Assembly: GCF_012489685.1 (NCBI RefSeq)
Contig: NC_080046.1
Span: 3,226,501 to 3,290,500 of the forward strand
DNA from: Lotus japonicus
Lineage: Eukaryota; Streptophyta; Magnoliopsida; Fabales; Fabaceae
Length of the DNA stretch: 64,000 nt
Reading direction: 5' to 3'
In this document: in pieces, positions 1 to 10,194 of the stretch
Layout: every line of letters begins with the position of its first letter
How positions within the stretch are numbered: position 1 is the first letter of the stretch
The notes under the pieces: model-generated
The model's input: the letters and a program-made list of their open reading frames with translations, nothing else
Databases searched by the model: none
Told to the model about the DNA's origin: nothing
Program-made: the position numbers and the translations under genes

Positions 1-559
1 ATATAAATATTTTTTTATAAACAAATGTTAGTTGTTAGTAATGTTAGTAAATTAGTCCCTCTACAGGGTTCGAACCCTAAACCCTTCACCCTCATCTCAC
101 CCAATTATATAGAAATATATTGTATAAATATTTATAAAAATAGCATTTAACCATCACTTGTTTGATCAAGGTCTAACCATGATTTGACCGTTGTAACTTG
201 AATTGTGCTTCAACCAGTTCAATGACCGGTTCAGTTGCGCAAACATTACTATTAACTCTTCACTCTATTTGTTAAAATTCACATCGGTTGTGCTAAATTG
301 GAAGTGAGCCCCCCTTTCCCTCCCCCCAATTTCACAAATAAAAGAGAAAGTGACGAAAAGAATGTGGTAGAGAGTGTTGCTAAAAAAATTCTTACTTTTT
401 ACAAACCCAAACATGTTATTCAGACAATATACAAAACATTTCTTACAAAAAAAATACCCATAAATCAAGTAAGAATTTAACAACTTCTAAAATGTTGGAA
501 ATGAAGGTGGTAGCATTGTTTATCTTATTTTTCTTTTTCTATTGCAATTGATGGCTTAA
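1..559. other. AT-rich left flank, no gene recognised
   Basis: No convincing coding region. The palindrome GGGTTCGAACCC at about 66-77 resembles the B box of a tRNA-derived promoter and could be a SINE relic, but no A box is visible at the expected distance. The short reading frames here have no recognisable motif. Confidence 0.4.
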
Positions 560-1183
560 AAATTAATAATGGGCTTAATTTCCAGAAAAGTGTACTGCAA
601 TGAGGACCTTGACGACGATAATCTCCTTGATGTGGACAGAGAGTTGGAGCTATTGGTAGAGGGCAAGGACACTATCGTGGGGGATGAGTTGCGTGAAAAG
701 GTCTTGGGTGTTGAGGATAACTCCACGTTCCTTGTAGGGCCTTTGCTTAGTGTTTCGTTGTCGAAGAAAGGATGGTAAGCAAGTGGTGTGTCTGAACCGC
801 GGTATGTTGCTCCACTAGGACGTAAAGGTAGTAGGCCGAAGAAACGTTTTGGGGTCTTTTCTTCATCCCCAGAGCTTCCTCACACAAGGGTTTCTCCCCC
901 ATTGAAAAAACATAATGATGATATTGGATTAGGATTGTGAAGGCTGTTGGGAAATCTCGCTCACTCAATGAGGATCCTATCTTGGAACTAGCGGGTGCTT
1001 AGGAAACTAAGGGCAGTTCGGGCCTTGCGAAGGATCATCGAATTAGAAGTTCCTGAGGTATGTTTTGTTTCAAAAACACATAAATATTCCCAGGAGATTA
1101 TCTCCCTTCGTAGTTTTTTTGGGCTTCCTAACATGTTTCAAGTTCAATGTTTAAGGCGTGGTAGGATCCGGGTAGGTAATTTG
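560..1183 (+). pseudogene. LINE-A, left part: ORF1 tail and endonuclease start (decayed)
   Basis: Left half of a degenerate plant LINE, split by the Sirevirus inserted at 1184. A stretch from about 569 is acidic and then basic (RPKKRFG near 840), like the C-terminal part of plant LINE ORF1. At 968 the endonuclease begins with MRILSWN, the usual opening of plant L1-type apurinic endonucleases, and runs on with RALRRIIELEVPEVCFVSKTHK. There are in-frame stops (for example just before 968 and directly after MRILSWN), so the copy is dead. The reading continues on the far side of the Sirevirus at 13281. Confidence 0.65.
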
Positions 1184-2401
1184 TGAAGGTATGAAAAACG
1201 GTAGAAAGGGGGGGGGTTTGAATAACGTTTTCAGAACAAAACTTCCACCTTAAAGATTTTGACAAATCTTTCGAGAACTTAAGTGCTAAAGATAAGAGAT
1301 AGAAAAGCACACAAGGATTTTATCCTGGTTCACTTGATAAATCACTCAAGCTACTCCAGTCCACCCGTTAAGGTGATTTCTTCCTTCTTAGAATGAAGGC
1401 AATCCACTAATCAGGTAAGAGTTACAACTGCACTTGAAACCTACAAGTGACTAACAATTACACTGACTTAGCTCACACTAAGATTCACTCTCTTAGTCTT
1501 CTCTAGGATCCGATCAACCTTGATCTCCTAAAGGAACTAAACAAACTGTTTATCAAAGAATTGTTTACAAGAGATTTGCTTCTAAAAAGCTAATAGTAAA
1601 CACAATGAATTTCAGATGAAAGAAAGCTTAGAATATTTTGAATATGTCTTGCGCGTATGTATTGCTTCTCTGTATTCTAGCCGCTTCTTTCAATCTTCAG
1701 CCTCTATATATACTCCAAGGATTAGGGTTGAGCGTTGCATGGGAAATGCTACCGTTGGAGGGCAGTTCTGGAAAATCCAGCTTCTGCTGTGGCTGAGAAC
1801 ATTAGGTAGGTCGTCAGGAAGGTACACTTGCTTTTGTACTTGGATAGCGACTTGACCTTTTAACCTAGGAGACTTCTGATCAGAGGAATACTTCATATTG
1901 GAACTTGTGAAGCCGGTTGATCAGAGTCAGAGGGAAAGCACAGATCCTCTGACCATTGTATCTTCTGATTCTGAACTCAGAGGGAAGAACATGGCCTTCA
2001 GAGTTTCTTGCTTCTGGACTTCAGAGTTTCCACTATTCAGCTTCTGGATCTTCAGAGTCTTCTACACCATCAGAACATCTGAACCTTCAGTGTTTCTTGG
2101 TTATCAGAACTTCTGGATCTTCAGAGCTTCTAGCGACTGAGTCCACATCAGAGTTTGTATAGCTTCAGAACTTCTGAAGCTATTCCACTGTTCATACTGA
2201 ACATGGTGAATGCGAAAGCGTTGCTTGGGTTACCCTTTATACACAGTGCTTCTGATTTGTGTGAGATTGAGTTGAGGTCAGAGCCTGTAAATAGCACACT
2301 CAGAAAAACACGTTAGAGTACCACAATTGTTCATATCAAAAGGTTAACTTGTAATCATCAAAACATAGAGTTGTACTACTAGATCAAAACTTGATCTTAC
2401 A
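1184..2401 (-). repeat. 3' LTR of the Sirevirus
   Basis: 1218 bp direct repeat of 12065-13280. By eye the two differ by two substitutions (near 1687 and 2192) and by nine versus seven G in a homopolymer near 1210. It holds many short TCAGA/TCTGA motifs, so local palindromes are frequent. Confidence 0.93.
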
Positions 2402-2402
2402 A

Positions 2403-2415
2403 TCTCCCCCTTTTT
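2403..2415 (-). promoter_or_regulatory. Polypurine tract next to the 3' LTR
   Basis: Read on the minus strand this is AAAAAGGGGGAG, ending two bases before the 3' LTR. It is the expected primer site for plus-strand DNA synthesis. Confidence 0.85.
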
Positions 2416-2567
2416 GATGATGACAAAACTAAGATTTTTGATGAACAATTCTTAAACATTAAACTGAATTCACTCAGAGTTTAGAGATATAGAATAAGAC
2501 TTATCCTGATGTGAATAGTTTATCTTGCTCATTCTGAATTCAAGTCACTGCTTGATTCTGAGCTTAG

Positions 2568-2955
2568 CTCCCCCTGAATCTAATACTTGATGAAAACGTT
2601 AGTAAAGTCTAGATTCTGAGCTAAAAAATATAAGAGTTCAGAGTGAAAAGCTTATGACATAGATGAAAAACGAATAATCAGAGCGCATAAGTGATCAGAG
2701 TCATGGACAAGGTATCAGAGTCTTGGGTATCAGAGTCAACTTAGAATCACTTCAGAAGAAGTGAAATGTATTCCTTGTATTTGCCCAGTGACACATCTAT
2801 GGTCATGAAGGTGGAACTCTTAAAGTCTCCAAAAGAAAAATAAGTCACACTAACACATCTTACAAATCAAAAACTGGGTTTACTCCCCCTTTTTGTCATA
2901 AGCAAAAAGCTTGGGGTGTGAAAAACTTAGCTTGAAGTACAAGGTACTCCCCCTT
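2568..2955 (-). promoter_or_regulatory. Additional polypurine-like motifs
   Basis: Three further copies of the core GGGGGAG (minus strand) lie at about 2568-2574, 2883-2894 and 2947-2955, upstream of the main tract. Repeated polypurine motifs before the 3' LTR are a described Sirevirus feature. The rest of 2416-3142 is non-coding and AT-rich with many TCAGAG motifs. Confidence 0.6.
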
Positions 2956-3142
2956 AGAGAAGGTCTAAGTTTAAAAGAAAATGAAAACGATGTAAGAATC
3001 AGAGTTAGGCGAAAATAAATAGAAGAGTTAATGCAAGGGATGAACGTTTACCACCGGTCAAGTGAGTAAATAGAAGGGTCAGTTACCAAGAACTTAACCT
3101 CGAGAAACTGTAAGAGCATTAACTTTCAGAGAGAAAGTGAAG

Positions 3143-3154
3143 CCTATAAAAAGC
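3143..3154 (+). promoter_or_regulatory. TATA box for the antisense ORF
   Basis: CCTATAAAAAGC on the plus strand, about 50 bp before the ATG at 3205. This spacing would put transcription start around 3175-3185 with a very short leader. Nothing on the minus strand explains it. Confidence 0.5.
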
Positions 3155-3204
3155 GTTGGAGAGAAAGGTAAGCTTCACACCTCGAATAATTTTCAGTAAA
3201 AAAA

Positions 3205-3597
3205 ATGGCATCATACAACGTAGCATTAGAAGAGCTGAGGAAGAAGGCCTTTGAAGAGGACCTGTTCCTGAACATCAGGCATCCAGAGGGTGCAACTACC
3301 ATCGCGGAGCTGACACGGACACTGCTGGAAGAGGACCTGCGTCCAGAGTTGGAGAGAGACCTGAAGGAATTTCTTGCCTTCGTGGAGGAGGTGCAAGAAC
3401 TCAGCCGGCTTGAACTCAAGCTGCTGGAAGAGAAAGAGAGTTTGGAAGAGAAGCTCAAGACTTCAGAAGAGATTCTGGAGAGGGATGAGCGAAAGATCAG
3501 GCTCAGCAACATCCAGCATGTACTGGAGCGTCTGGAGAAGGATAGGTCAGAGCAGCGCCAGGAGTGCAGAAGAATGAGGAGAGATCCTCCATTCTAG
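3205..3597 (+). CDS. Antisense coiled-coil ORF inside the Sirevirus
   Basis: A 130-residue ORF running against gag, pol and the extra ORF, placed between the extra ORF and the 3' LTR. It starts MASYNVALEELRKKAFEEDL and is rich in Glu, Leu, Lys and Arg. From about residue 40 to 120 it is heptad-like and almost certainly a long coiled coil. It ends with a basic RRMRRDPP tail. There is no signal peptide, membrane segment or catalytic motif. A TATA box lies about 50 bp upstream. The composition looks protein-like, whereas the opposite strand here reads as low-complexity Ser/Leu, so the plus strand is the likely coding strand. Function unknown; a structural, RNA-binding or regulatory role is only inference. 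Confidence 0.55.
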   Translation: MASYNVALEELRKKAFEEDLFLNIRHPEGATTIAELTRTLLEEDLRPELERDLKEFLAFVEEVQELSRLELKLLEEKESLEEKLKTSEEILERDERKIRLSNIQHVLERLEKDRSEQRQECRRMRRDPPF

Positions 3598-3796
3598 ATT
3601 ATATGATGGAAAGAAATATGATGTAAACATAGAATTATGAATAAAAAAGACTTTTGCAAACATATGTGACATAAATATATAGATATGCATATATAATCAC
3701 AAACGAACAAATTAGCATAAATAAGTAAAAAGAAACAGAGTTGAACAAAAAGAAAACAAAGTTAACGAAAAAGAAGAAAAAGAAGAGATCCTAAAA

Positions 3797-6646
3797 CTAA
3801 GGTTTGTCAGTGCGTCGCAGAAGTTCCATCATCTTGTGCTTCATCTCAATCAGCATGGATTCATGAGTGTCAAGACGTTGTTCCATGATGTCGAGTCTGG
3901 ATGAGCTTGTCTGAGTAGAACTGGAAGGAACATTCTGAGCAGCTTGAGGATCTGGAATGGAAGCAGAAGCAGCAGGAGTAAACACAACCGGTGCAAGTCG
4001 CTCTGCCTCAGCCTCAGCTTCAAGACGCTCTGCCTCAAGTCTGGCTTGTTCAGCCTGAGCTGCTGCTTGACGTGCAGCTTCTTCTGCTTGTTCTTTCTTT
4101 CTCTTGGCTTCTTCAATAGCTTCAAGAAGCTTATTTCTCTGTTCTAGTTCATGAAGAGCCACCCTTCTAGCAAACCTTTGCTTTGCAGCCTCAATGCTCT
4201 GACTGCCCTCTGCATGCAGGAGCTGCATCATAATCGGAACTTGAGCCACTAGCCAAGTGCTCAGATTGTTCCACTCATCAGCCACATTTTCAGCATTCTC
4301 ACTGAGATCAGTCTGACCGTGCACATTGCGGAGCCTCAAGGAGGCTTCATGATAGAAGATATTGATGCACTCAGAGAGAGATGTGGGTTGACGGTGAGTA
4401 TAGGGAATTATGGAGAGGTTGGGTTCAGGAGAGGCTGGGTGATTGCTGCTATGAGCTTCAGAGGCACCTTGTGGAGAACCAATGTTAATCATGGGAGCAT
4501 TGGGTTCAGAGGTTCCAAGGTGAAGGTCTGAAGTTTCAACCAGAGGGTGAGGTGATCTAACCGAGGATTGGTTAGACACTGATTGTTCAGGTTCAGGGTC
4601 TGGTTGAATGGGCTCTTGTTGGTCAGGGACAGGGTGAGCTTGTTGAACTAAGGGGTCTGCCTCTTGGATAGGATTGGCCAAGATAGGTTCATCTGGATCA
4701 ACTAGACGTTCAGGTCTAGGGCCAGGATATCTCCTAGGGCTTGGACAGGTAAGGTAATACTCTTCCAAGGCAGATACCTTTTCTTTTCTAACCTCCATGA
4801 ATTTTCTAATTGATTCAGAGGTATTGGAGGGAGGAGAGTCAATTACATTGGTTGGGAAGGATACAGGAGTAAATGCTGTTGAGGAGTCTGTATCCGTGGT
4901 TCTGGCAGCAGGACGTGCTGATGCTCTGGGAGCAGAGTGATCAGACGTTCTGGGTTGTGGTTCTGTTTGGTTGGGTTCTGGTTGGTCATGGATGATGGGT
5001 TCAGAAGATAATGGGTCGTACGGAATGGTAAGGAGAGAGGTTGGATCTTCTGACCTAGAGGTTGGGTTCTGAAGCAAATTCCAGAGAGGTGCTTCGGTAG
5101 GAGAAGGTTGAAAGAAGGAGGATCTGGGGGAATGTGGTGGAGAGGTGGTTTGTGCGGCTGGTTGGGATTCAGGAATAGGAGTGAGGGGATTTGAGGAGTG
5201 TTGAAGCAAGGCAGAAATAGGAAGTGCATCAAATAAATTCAAATCATCATCAGAAGCAAGTGCAGGCTTACTTGAATGTGCTGATGATCGAGTCACTCTG
5301 GCAGGAGGTTCAGTCCTTCTGACCACTGCAGCAGCTGGTTCCACCCGAGTAGGCTTCACCACGATTCTGACCTTCTTCTGCTTCTTCTTTGGAGGACCAT
5401 CCTCACTATCACTATCATCACCATCATCAGGCTTTCTCTTTGTCTTATTGACCAGAGGGACATCAGATTCTTCAGAGGATTCTTCCAGAACCATCTTCCT
5501 CTGAGCTTTCTTCTTGGGAGGAGAAGGAAACTCTGGAGCTGGCGGTAGTCTGCGGACGAAATCATCAAGGTCAATCTCGAATCCTTGAGCCCTGAGGTCT
5601 TCAACATAGCATCTGATGGCGTCAGGATTGTCTGCTTGAGTCCACAGTGGGTAGTCATTCAGAGGCATCCTTCTTCCTCTGATCTCAGAAGATGTGTCTT
5701 CATGAGCAGGAGCAATCTTCTTCTGGACCAAACCCATCTTCTTCAGAGAGTTTGCAGTGAAGACATCACTGACAATTGTGCTCAGATCCTCTGTGCAACC
5801 AGCATTGATCAAATCTTGCACCAAGTTGTTTTCGATGAGAAAGTCTGAGAGCAGCCTCCCAAAAGGGATATATTTGATTGCAGACTTGATGGAGGCGGTG
5901 GTGCGAGACTTCCGGATGCATTCCTTCAGGTAGGAGAACAGGAAGTAGGGAAGACAGATTTTCTCCTGATTTTGGATGAAAAACAGCATCGCCTTCTGGT
6001 TGAAGTTGATGTAATCTGGGGAACTGCCCTTCGGTCTCTGATTGATGCAGTTGAGCAGGATCTTGTGCCAGATCCTGAGTTTGGGGTGAAGGTCCATCAC
6101 CTTGTAACTCGTCTTGCCCGGTTTGAAGGTGGTGTACAGAGCCTGGTTGACTATGTCCTTGATGCTGGGTTTCAGCTTCGATTCCGTCAGTTGGAAACGA
6201 TACCCATAAGCAGTATCTGCACCTAGCAGATTCACGAATGACTTCTCAGTGATAATGATCTTCCTGCCAAGAATGTGAGAGACCACCTGAGTGTCATCGC
6301 AGTCTGCGTGCTTCCAGAATTCCTTTACCAATTTCTCATACACCGGTCCTCGAAGTCGATTGAAGTAGTTTCCCCAACCTTGAGCTTGGACTTCAGGACG
6401 AAGATCAAACCCATTTGCAGCCAAGTTGTCGAGGTTGAATCTCCATTCTGCCAGGACTTGGAGTTCCTCAGGAGGATAAACACAGTGAACGGCACAGCCC
6501 CGTTCTGCAATTGGAACACTCTGTTCTTGAGCTTGAACTTGTTCTTGTGCCGGGTTCTCAGAGTCCCTTTGACCCGTTGCCAAACCAACTACCATGTGAG
6601 GGAACTGAGGTGCATCTGCAGTAGATCTTCTGGTTTGTCTCACCAT
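3797..6646 (-). CDS. Large extra ORF after pol (so-called envelope-like protein)
   Basis: The open frame extends back to 6802, but I take the ATG at 6646 (MVRQTRRSTADAPQF), giving about 949 residues; the 52 codons before it look like translated leader. Residues about 40-290 form a globular region (YNFNRL-like start, GRKIIITEKSF, LHPKLRIWHKILLNCI) resembling the Pfam family described as putative plant transposon protein (Transposase_32, recalled). Basic clusters PPKKKAQRK and PPKKKQKK look like nuclear localisation signals and sit in an acidic Ser/Asp stretch. A long Pro/Ser-rich region follows, then a C-terminal Ala/Glu/Lys/Arg coiled coil. I see no signal peptide, fusion peptide or transmembrane segment, so the envelope label is not supported. 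The frame is intact over 2.8 kb, which suggests recent selection or recent insertion. Confidence 0.75.
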   Translation of the reverse strand: MVRQTRRSTADAPQFPHMVVGLATGQRDSENPAQEQVQAQEQSVPIAERGCAVHCVYPPEELQVLAEWRFNLDNLAANGFDLRPEVQAQGWGNYFNRLRGPVYEKLVKEFWKHADCDDTQVVSHILGRKIIITEKSFVNLLGADTAYGYRFQLTESKLKPSIKDIVNQALYTTFKPGKTSYKVMDLHPKLRIWHKILLNCINQRPKGSSPDYINFNQKAMLFFIQNQEKICLPYFLFSYLKECIRKSRTTASIKSAIKYIPFGRLLSDFLIENNLVQDLINAGCTEDLSTIVSDVFTANSLKKMGLVQKKIAPAHEDTSSEIRGRRMPLNDYPLWTQADNPDAIRCYVEDLRAQGFEIDLDDFVRRLPPAPEFPSPPKKKAQRKMVLEESSEESDVPLVNKTKRKPDDGDDSDSEDGPPKKKQKKVRIVVKPTRVEPAAAVVRRTEPPARVTRSSAHSSKPALASDDDLNLFDALPISALLQHSSNPLTPIPESQPAAQTTSPPHSPRSSFFQPSPTEAPLWNLLQNPTSRSEDPTSLLTIPYDPLSSEPIIHDQPEPNQTEPQPRTSDHSAPRASARPAARTTDTDSSTAFTPVSFPTNVIDSPPSNTSESIRKFMEVRKEKVSALEEYYLTCPSPRRYPGPRPERLVDPDEPILANPIQEADPLVQQAHPVPDQQEPIQPDPEPEQSVSNQSSVRSPHPLVETSDLHLGTSEPNAPMINIGSPQGASEAHSSNHPASPEPNLSIIPYTHRQPTSLSECINIFYHEASLRLRNVHGQTDLSENAENVADEWNNLSTWLVAQVPIMMQLLHAEGSQSIEAAKQRFARRVALHELEQRNKLLEAIEEAKRKKEQAEEAARQAAAQAEQARLEAERLEAEAEAERLAPVVFTPAASASIPDPQAAQNVPSSSTQTSSSRLDIMEQRLDTHESMLIEMKHKMMELLRRTDKP

Positions 6647-7089
6647 TTTGAAGAGGTTGAAGGTTTGAGGTAGAAGATGAAATTTGAAGGATGAAGAGAG
6701 ATCGAGAGAGAAATCAAGAAAGAGGCGGTTTTGAAAAGCAGAGAGTGCGAGAGTGAAAACCGGAAGTGAACGAGAACGTGTGTGTATAGTGGGTTTTATC
6801 AAATAACCGTTGTTGATTCAAAAAGCACTTTAAGATCAACGGTTGAAAATTAAAGATAGATAGTAACAGTAAAATACACAATCACACACAGGAGATAAGC
6901 ATATCTACACGCAATCATAACAGACTGTCACACGGGCACAAGGAATTATGCATCAGAAATTCTGACACACGTGTTGTTGTCTCAGCTTCAGAGTCAGTAC
7001 CAGTGGGCACACACACTCTGATTGAGTTACCTTCTGGACTAGACATCTTCTGATCAAGAAGTATCATAGTCAGAGGTTCTGATCCATCT

Positions 7090-10000
7090 TCACTCTGGAC
7101 AAAAGTCCATGTTTAGATTTTTCAGAATAAAATTAAATCTATCCTCTGCTAAGGGCTTTGTAAAGATATCTGCCCATTGATGGTCAGTATCAACAAACTT
7201 CAGAAGAAGTACGCCCTTCTGTACATAATCTCTAATAAAGTGATACTTTACCTCAATGTGCTTTGCCCTTGAATGCAAGATAGGATTCTTACTCAATGAG
7301 ATTGCAGCAGTGTTATCACAATAGATTGGGATATTGTTCTCAAGGATCTGATAATCCTCCAGCTGATGTTTCATCCAGAGCATCTGAGTGCTGCATATTG
7401 CTGCTGAGATATATTCTGCCTCTGCAGTTGATAGTGCAATGGTTGATTACCTCTTGCTTGCCCATGAGACTAGATTGCTTCCCAGAAATTGACAATTTCC
7501 AGAAGTACTTTTTCTCTCTGTTCTATCTCCAGCATAATCAGCATCACAATAACCTGAAAGCTTATACTTTGATGTTTTCTTATACATCAAGCCAAGGTTA
7601 GTGGTGCCTTTCAGATACCTTAGGATCCTCTTAACAGCAGTTAAGTGGGTTTCCCTTGGATCTGATTGGAAACGAGCACATAAGTGAACACTAAATAATA
7701 TGTCTGGCCTAGATGCAGTTAAGTATAGAAGTGAACCTATCATTCCACGATAGAGCTTCTGACATACTTTACCACTTTTATCTTCTTTCTCCAAAATGCA
7801 TGTAGGATGCATTGGAGTCTTGGCCACTGTAGATTCCAGCATATTGAACTTCTTCAGAAGTTCTTTAGTGTACTTGCTCTGATGGATATATGTTCCTTCT
7901 GGTGTTTGATCAACTTGTATTCCCAGAAAGTACTTTAATTCTCCCATCATACTCATCTCAAATTCAGCCTGCATCATCTCAGAAAATTCTTTGCATAGAG
8001 ATTGATTAGCAGAACCAAATATAATATCATCAACATAAATTTGCACAATTAAGATATCATCTTTATAAGTCTTGCAAAAAAGAGTTGTATCTACTTTACC
8101 CCTTACAAACTCATTCTCCAGAAGGAATGAGCTAAGTCTCTCATACCATGCTCTGGGAGCTTGCTTCAGACCGTAGAGTGATTTCTTCAATTTGAACACA
8201 TGGTCTGGTTTCTTTTCATCTTCAAAACCTGGGGGTTGATGAACATAGACTTCCTCTGAGATATAACCATTTAGGAAGGCACTCTTTACGTCCATCTGAT
8301 GTAGAACTATGTTGTGATTTACTGAGAAGGAGATCAACAGTCTGATTGCCTCCGGTCTTGCTACCGGAGCAAATGTTTCAGTGTAGTCTATTCCTTCCTG
8401 CTGGCTGTAGCCTTGAGCAACTAGCCTTGCCTTGTTTCTGACTACATCTCCTTTCTCATTTAGCTTGTTTCTGAATACCCATTTCGTTCCAATAACATGG
8501 ACATTCTCAGGCTTCTTCACTAAGCTCCAAACATCGTTCTTGGAGAATTGATTTAATTCTTCTTCCATGGCCAGAATCCAATCCTTGTCCTGAAGAGCTT
8601 CATCTATGGACTTGGGTTCAATTAAGGACACCAATCCTTTCAGACTCAGCAAGGTCTCTTCAGAGGGTCTGAAGGCAGATCTGGTTCTGACTGGTTCATC
8701 TTTGTTGCCCAGAATCAATTCCTTAGGGTGAGCTGCAGTGATTCTGCTCTTCTTCAGAGTTTGTGAGTTAGAGGGACCAGCTTCTTCCTCTGGTTCATCT
8801 TCCTCTGGCTCAACTTCCTCTGGAGCTTTGCCTTTGTCAGAAACATTAATGCTTAAATCTGCAAACTTTTCAACTAGCTTTGACTGGTCAGAGTCAAGCT
8901 TATCATCAAATCTAACATGAATAGATTCTTCAATAGTCTTAGCATCAGTATTATAAAATCTAAAACCTTTAGATCTATCAGAATAACCAAGTAATAGACA
9001 CTTAGAAGACTTAGCATCAAATTTGTGCAATTTATCCTTAGTATTGAGAACATAACAAACACAGCCAAAAGGATGAAAATAAGAAATGTTAGGTTTTATG
9101 TTCTTCCACAATTCATAAGGAGTCTTATTCAGAATTGGTCTCACAGAGATTCTGTTCTGAATGTAACATGCTGTATTTACTGCCTCTGCCCAAAAATGCT
9201 TAGCCATGCCAGTTTCTTGGAGCATGGTTCTAGCCATCTCCTGAAGAGTTCTGTTCTTCCTCTCAACAACACCATTTTGTTGAGGAGTTCTGGGACAAGA
9301 GAAATCATGTGCAATTCCATAGGAATCAAACAGACTCTCAAACTTGTCATTCTCAAACTCTCCACCATGGTCACTTCTGACACGCACAATCCTACAAGCC
9401 TTCTCGTTTTGCACTTGAGCAATGAAGGTAGAGAACACAGCATGAGACTCATCCTTGCGGGTTAGAAACTTTACCCATGTCCAGCGGCTATAGTCATCAA
9501 CGATAACCATCCCATATCTCTTGCCACCTATAGACTCAGTTTTCACTGGTCCAAAAAGGTCGATATGCAGAAGTTCCAACGGCCTTGAGGTTGAGACAAC
9601 ATTCTTTGCCTTGAAAGGGACTTTTGTGAATTTGCCTTTCTGACATGCTTCACAAAGAGCGTCTGAAGCGAACTTCAGATTGGGTAAGCCCCTGACAAGG
9701 TTTAGCTTGCTCAGCTGAGAAATCTTTCTCATACTGGCATGCCCTAACCGTCTATGCCATACCCACTGCTCTTCATTAACAAACAGAAGGCACTTCACAT
9801 TCTGAGCCTCCAACTCAGATAATCTGATCTTATAAATGTTGTTCTTCCTCTTGCTGTTAAACAGAACAGAGCCATCGATCTGACTTACAGCCCGGCAGGA
9901 CTTTTGATTGAATATAACATCATAACCCTTGTCAGCTAATTGACTTATAGACAATAAGTTATGTGTTAAGCCGTCTACCAATAACACATTATCAATGCAT

Positions 10001-10194
10001 GGACTACTATCTACACAAATAGTACCAGTACCAACAATTTTACCCTTTTCATTTCCTCCGAAGCCAACTTCGCCTCCAGGCTTAAGTTTCAGCTCTCGGA
10101 ACATACGCTTTTCTCCCGTCATGTGACGCGAGCATCCACTGTCCAGATACCATGATTGGTGTTTCAGTGGAGCTATCAAGGATATCTGCAACAT
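7090..10194 (-). pseudogene. Sirevirus pol (protease, integrase, RT, RNase H) with one in-frame stop
   Basis: Copia-order polyprotein. Protease motif [13 protein letters not shown] lies near 10105-10145. The integrase has the HHCC finger (HRRLGHAS ... CEACQKGK), then catalytic Asp in HIDLFGP, Asp in RSDHGGEF and Glu in [12 protein letters not shown] has [12 protein letters not shown] and the active-site YVDDIIFGS near 8018-8044. RNase H begins around 7500. A TAA at 7447-7449 interrupts RNase H just after SWASKR. The remaining 7090-7446 continues in the same frame with the expected family sequence (QMLWMKHQLEDY, DNTAAISLSKNP). This is therefore one point nonsense mutation, not a rearrangement. 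Pol lies in the +1 frame relative to gag. Confidence 0.92.

Noticed and set aside
3144..3512. Minus-strand 122-residue Ser/Leu-rich frame
   Set aside because: It mirrors the coiled-coil ORF on the other strand. Its Ser/Leu composition is what the complement of Glu/Lys codons gives.
6647..6802. Hydrophobic N-terminal extension of the Sirevirus extra ORF as a signal peptide
   Set aside because: The ATG at 6646 starts a more protein-like sequence. The extension reads as Ser/Phe/Leu-rich leader, and nothing supports its translation.
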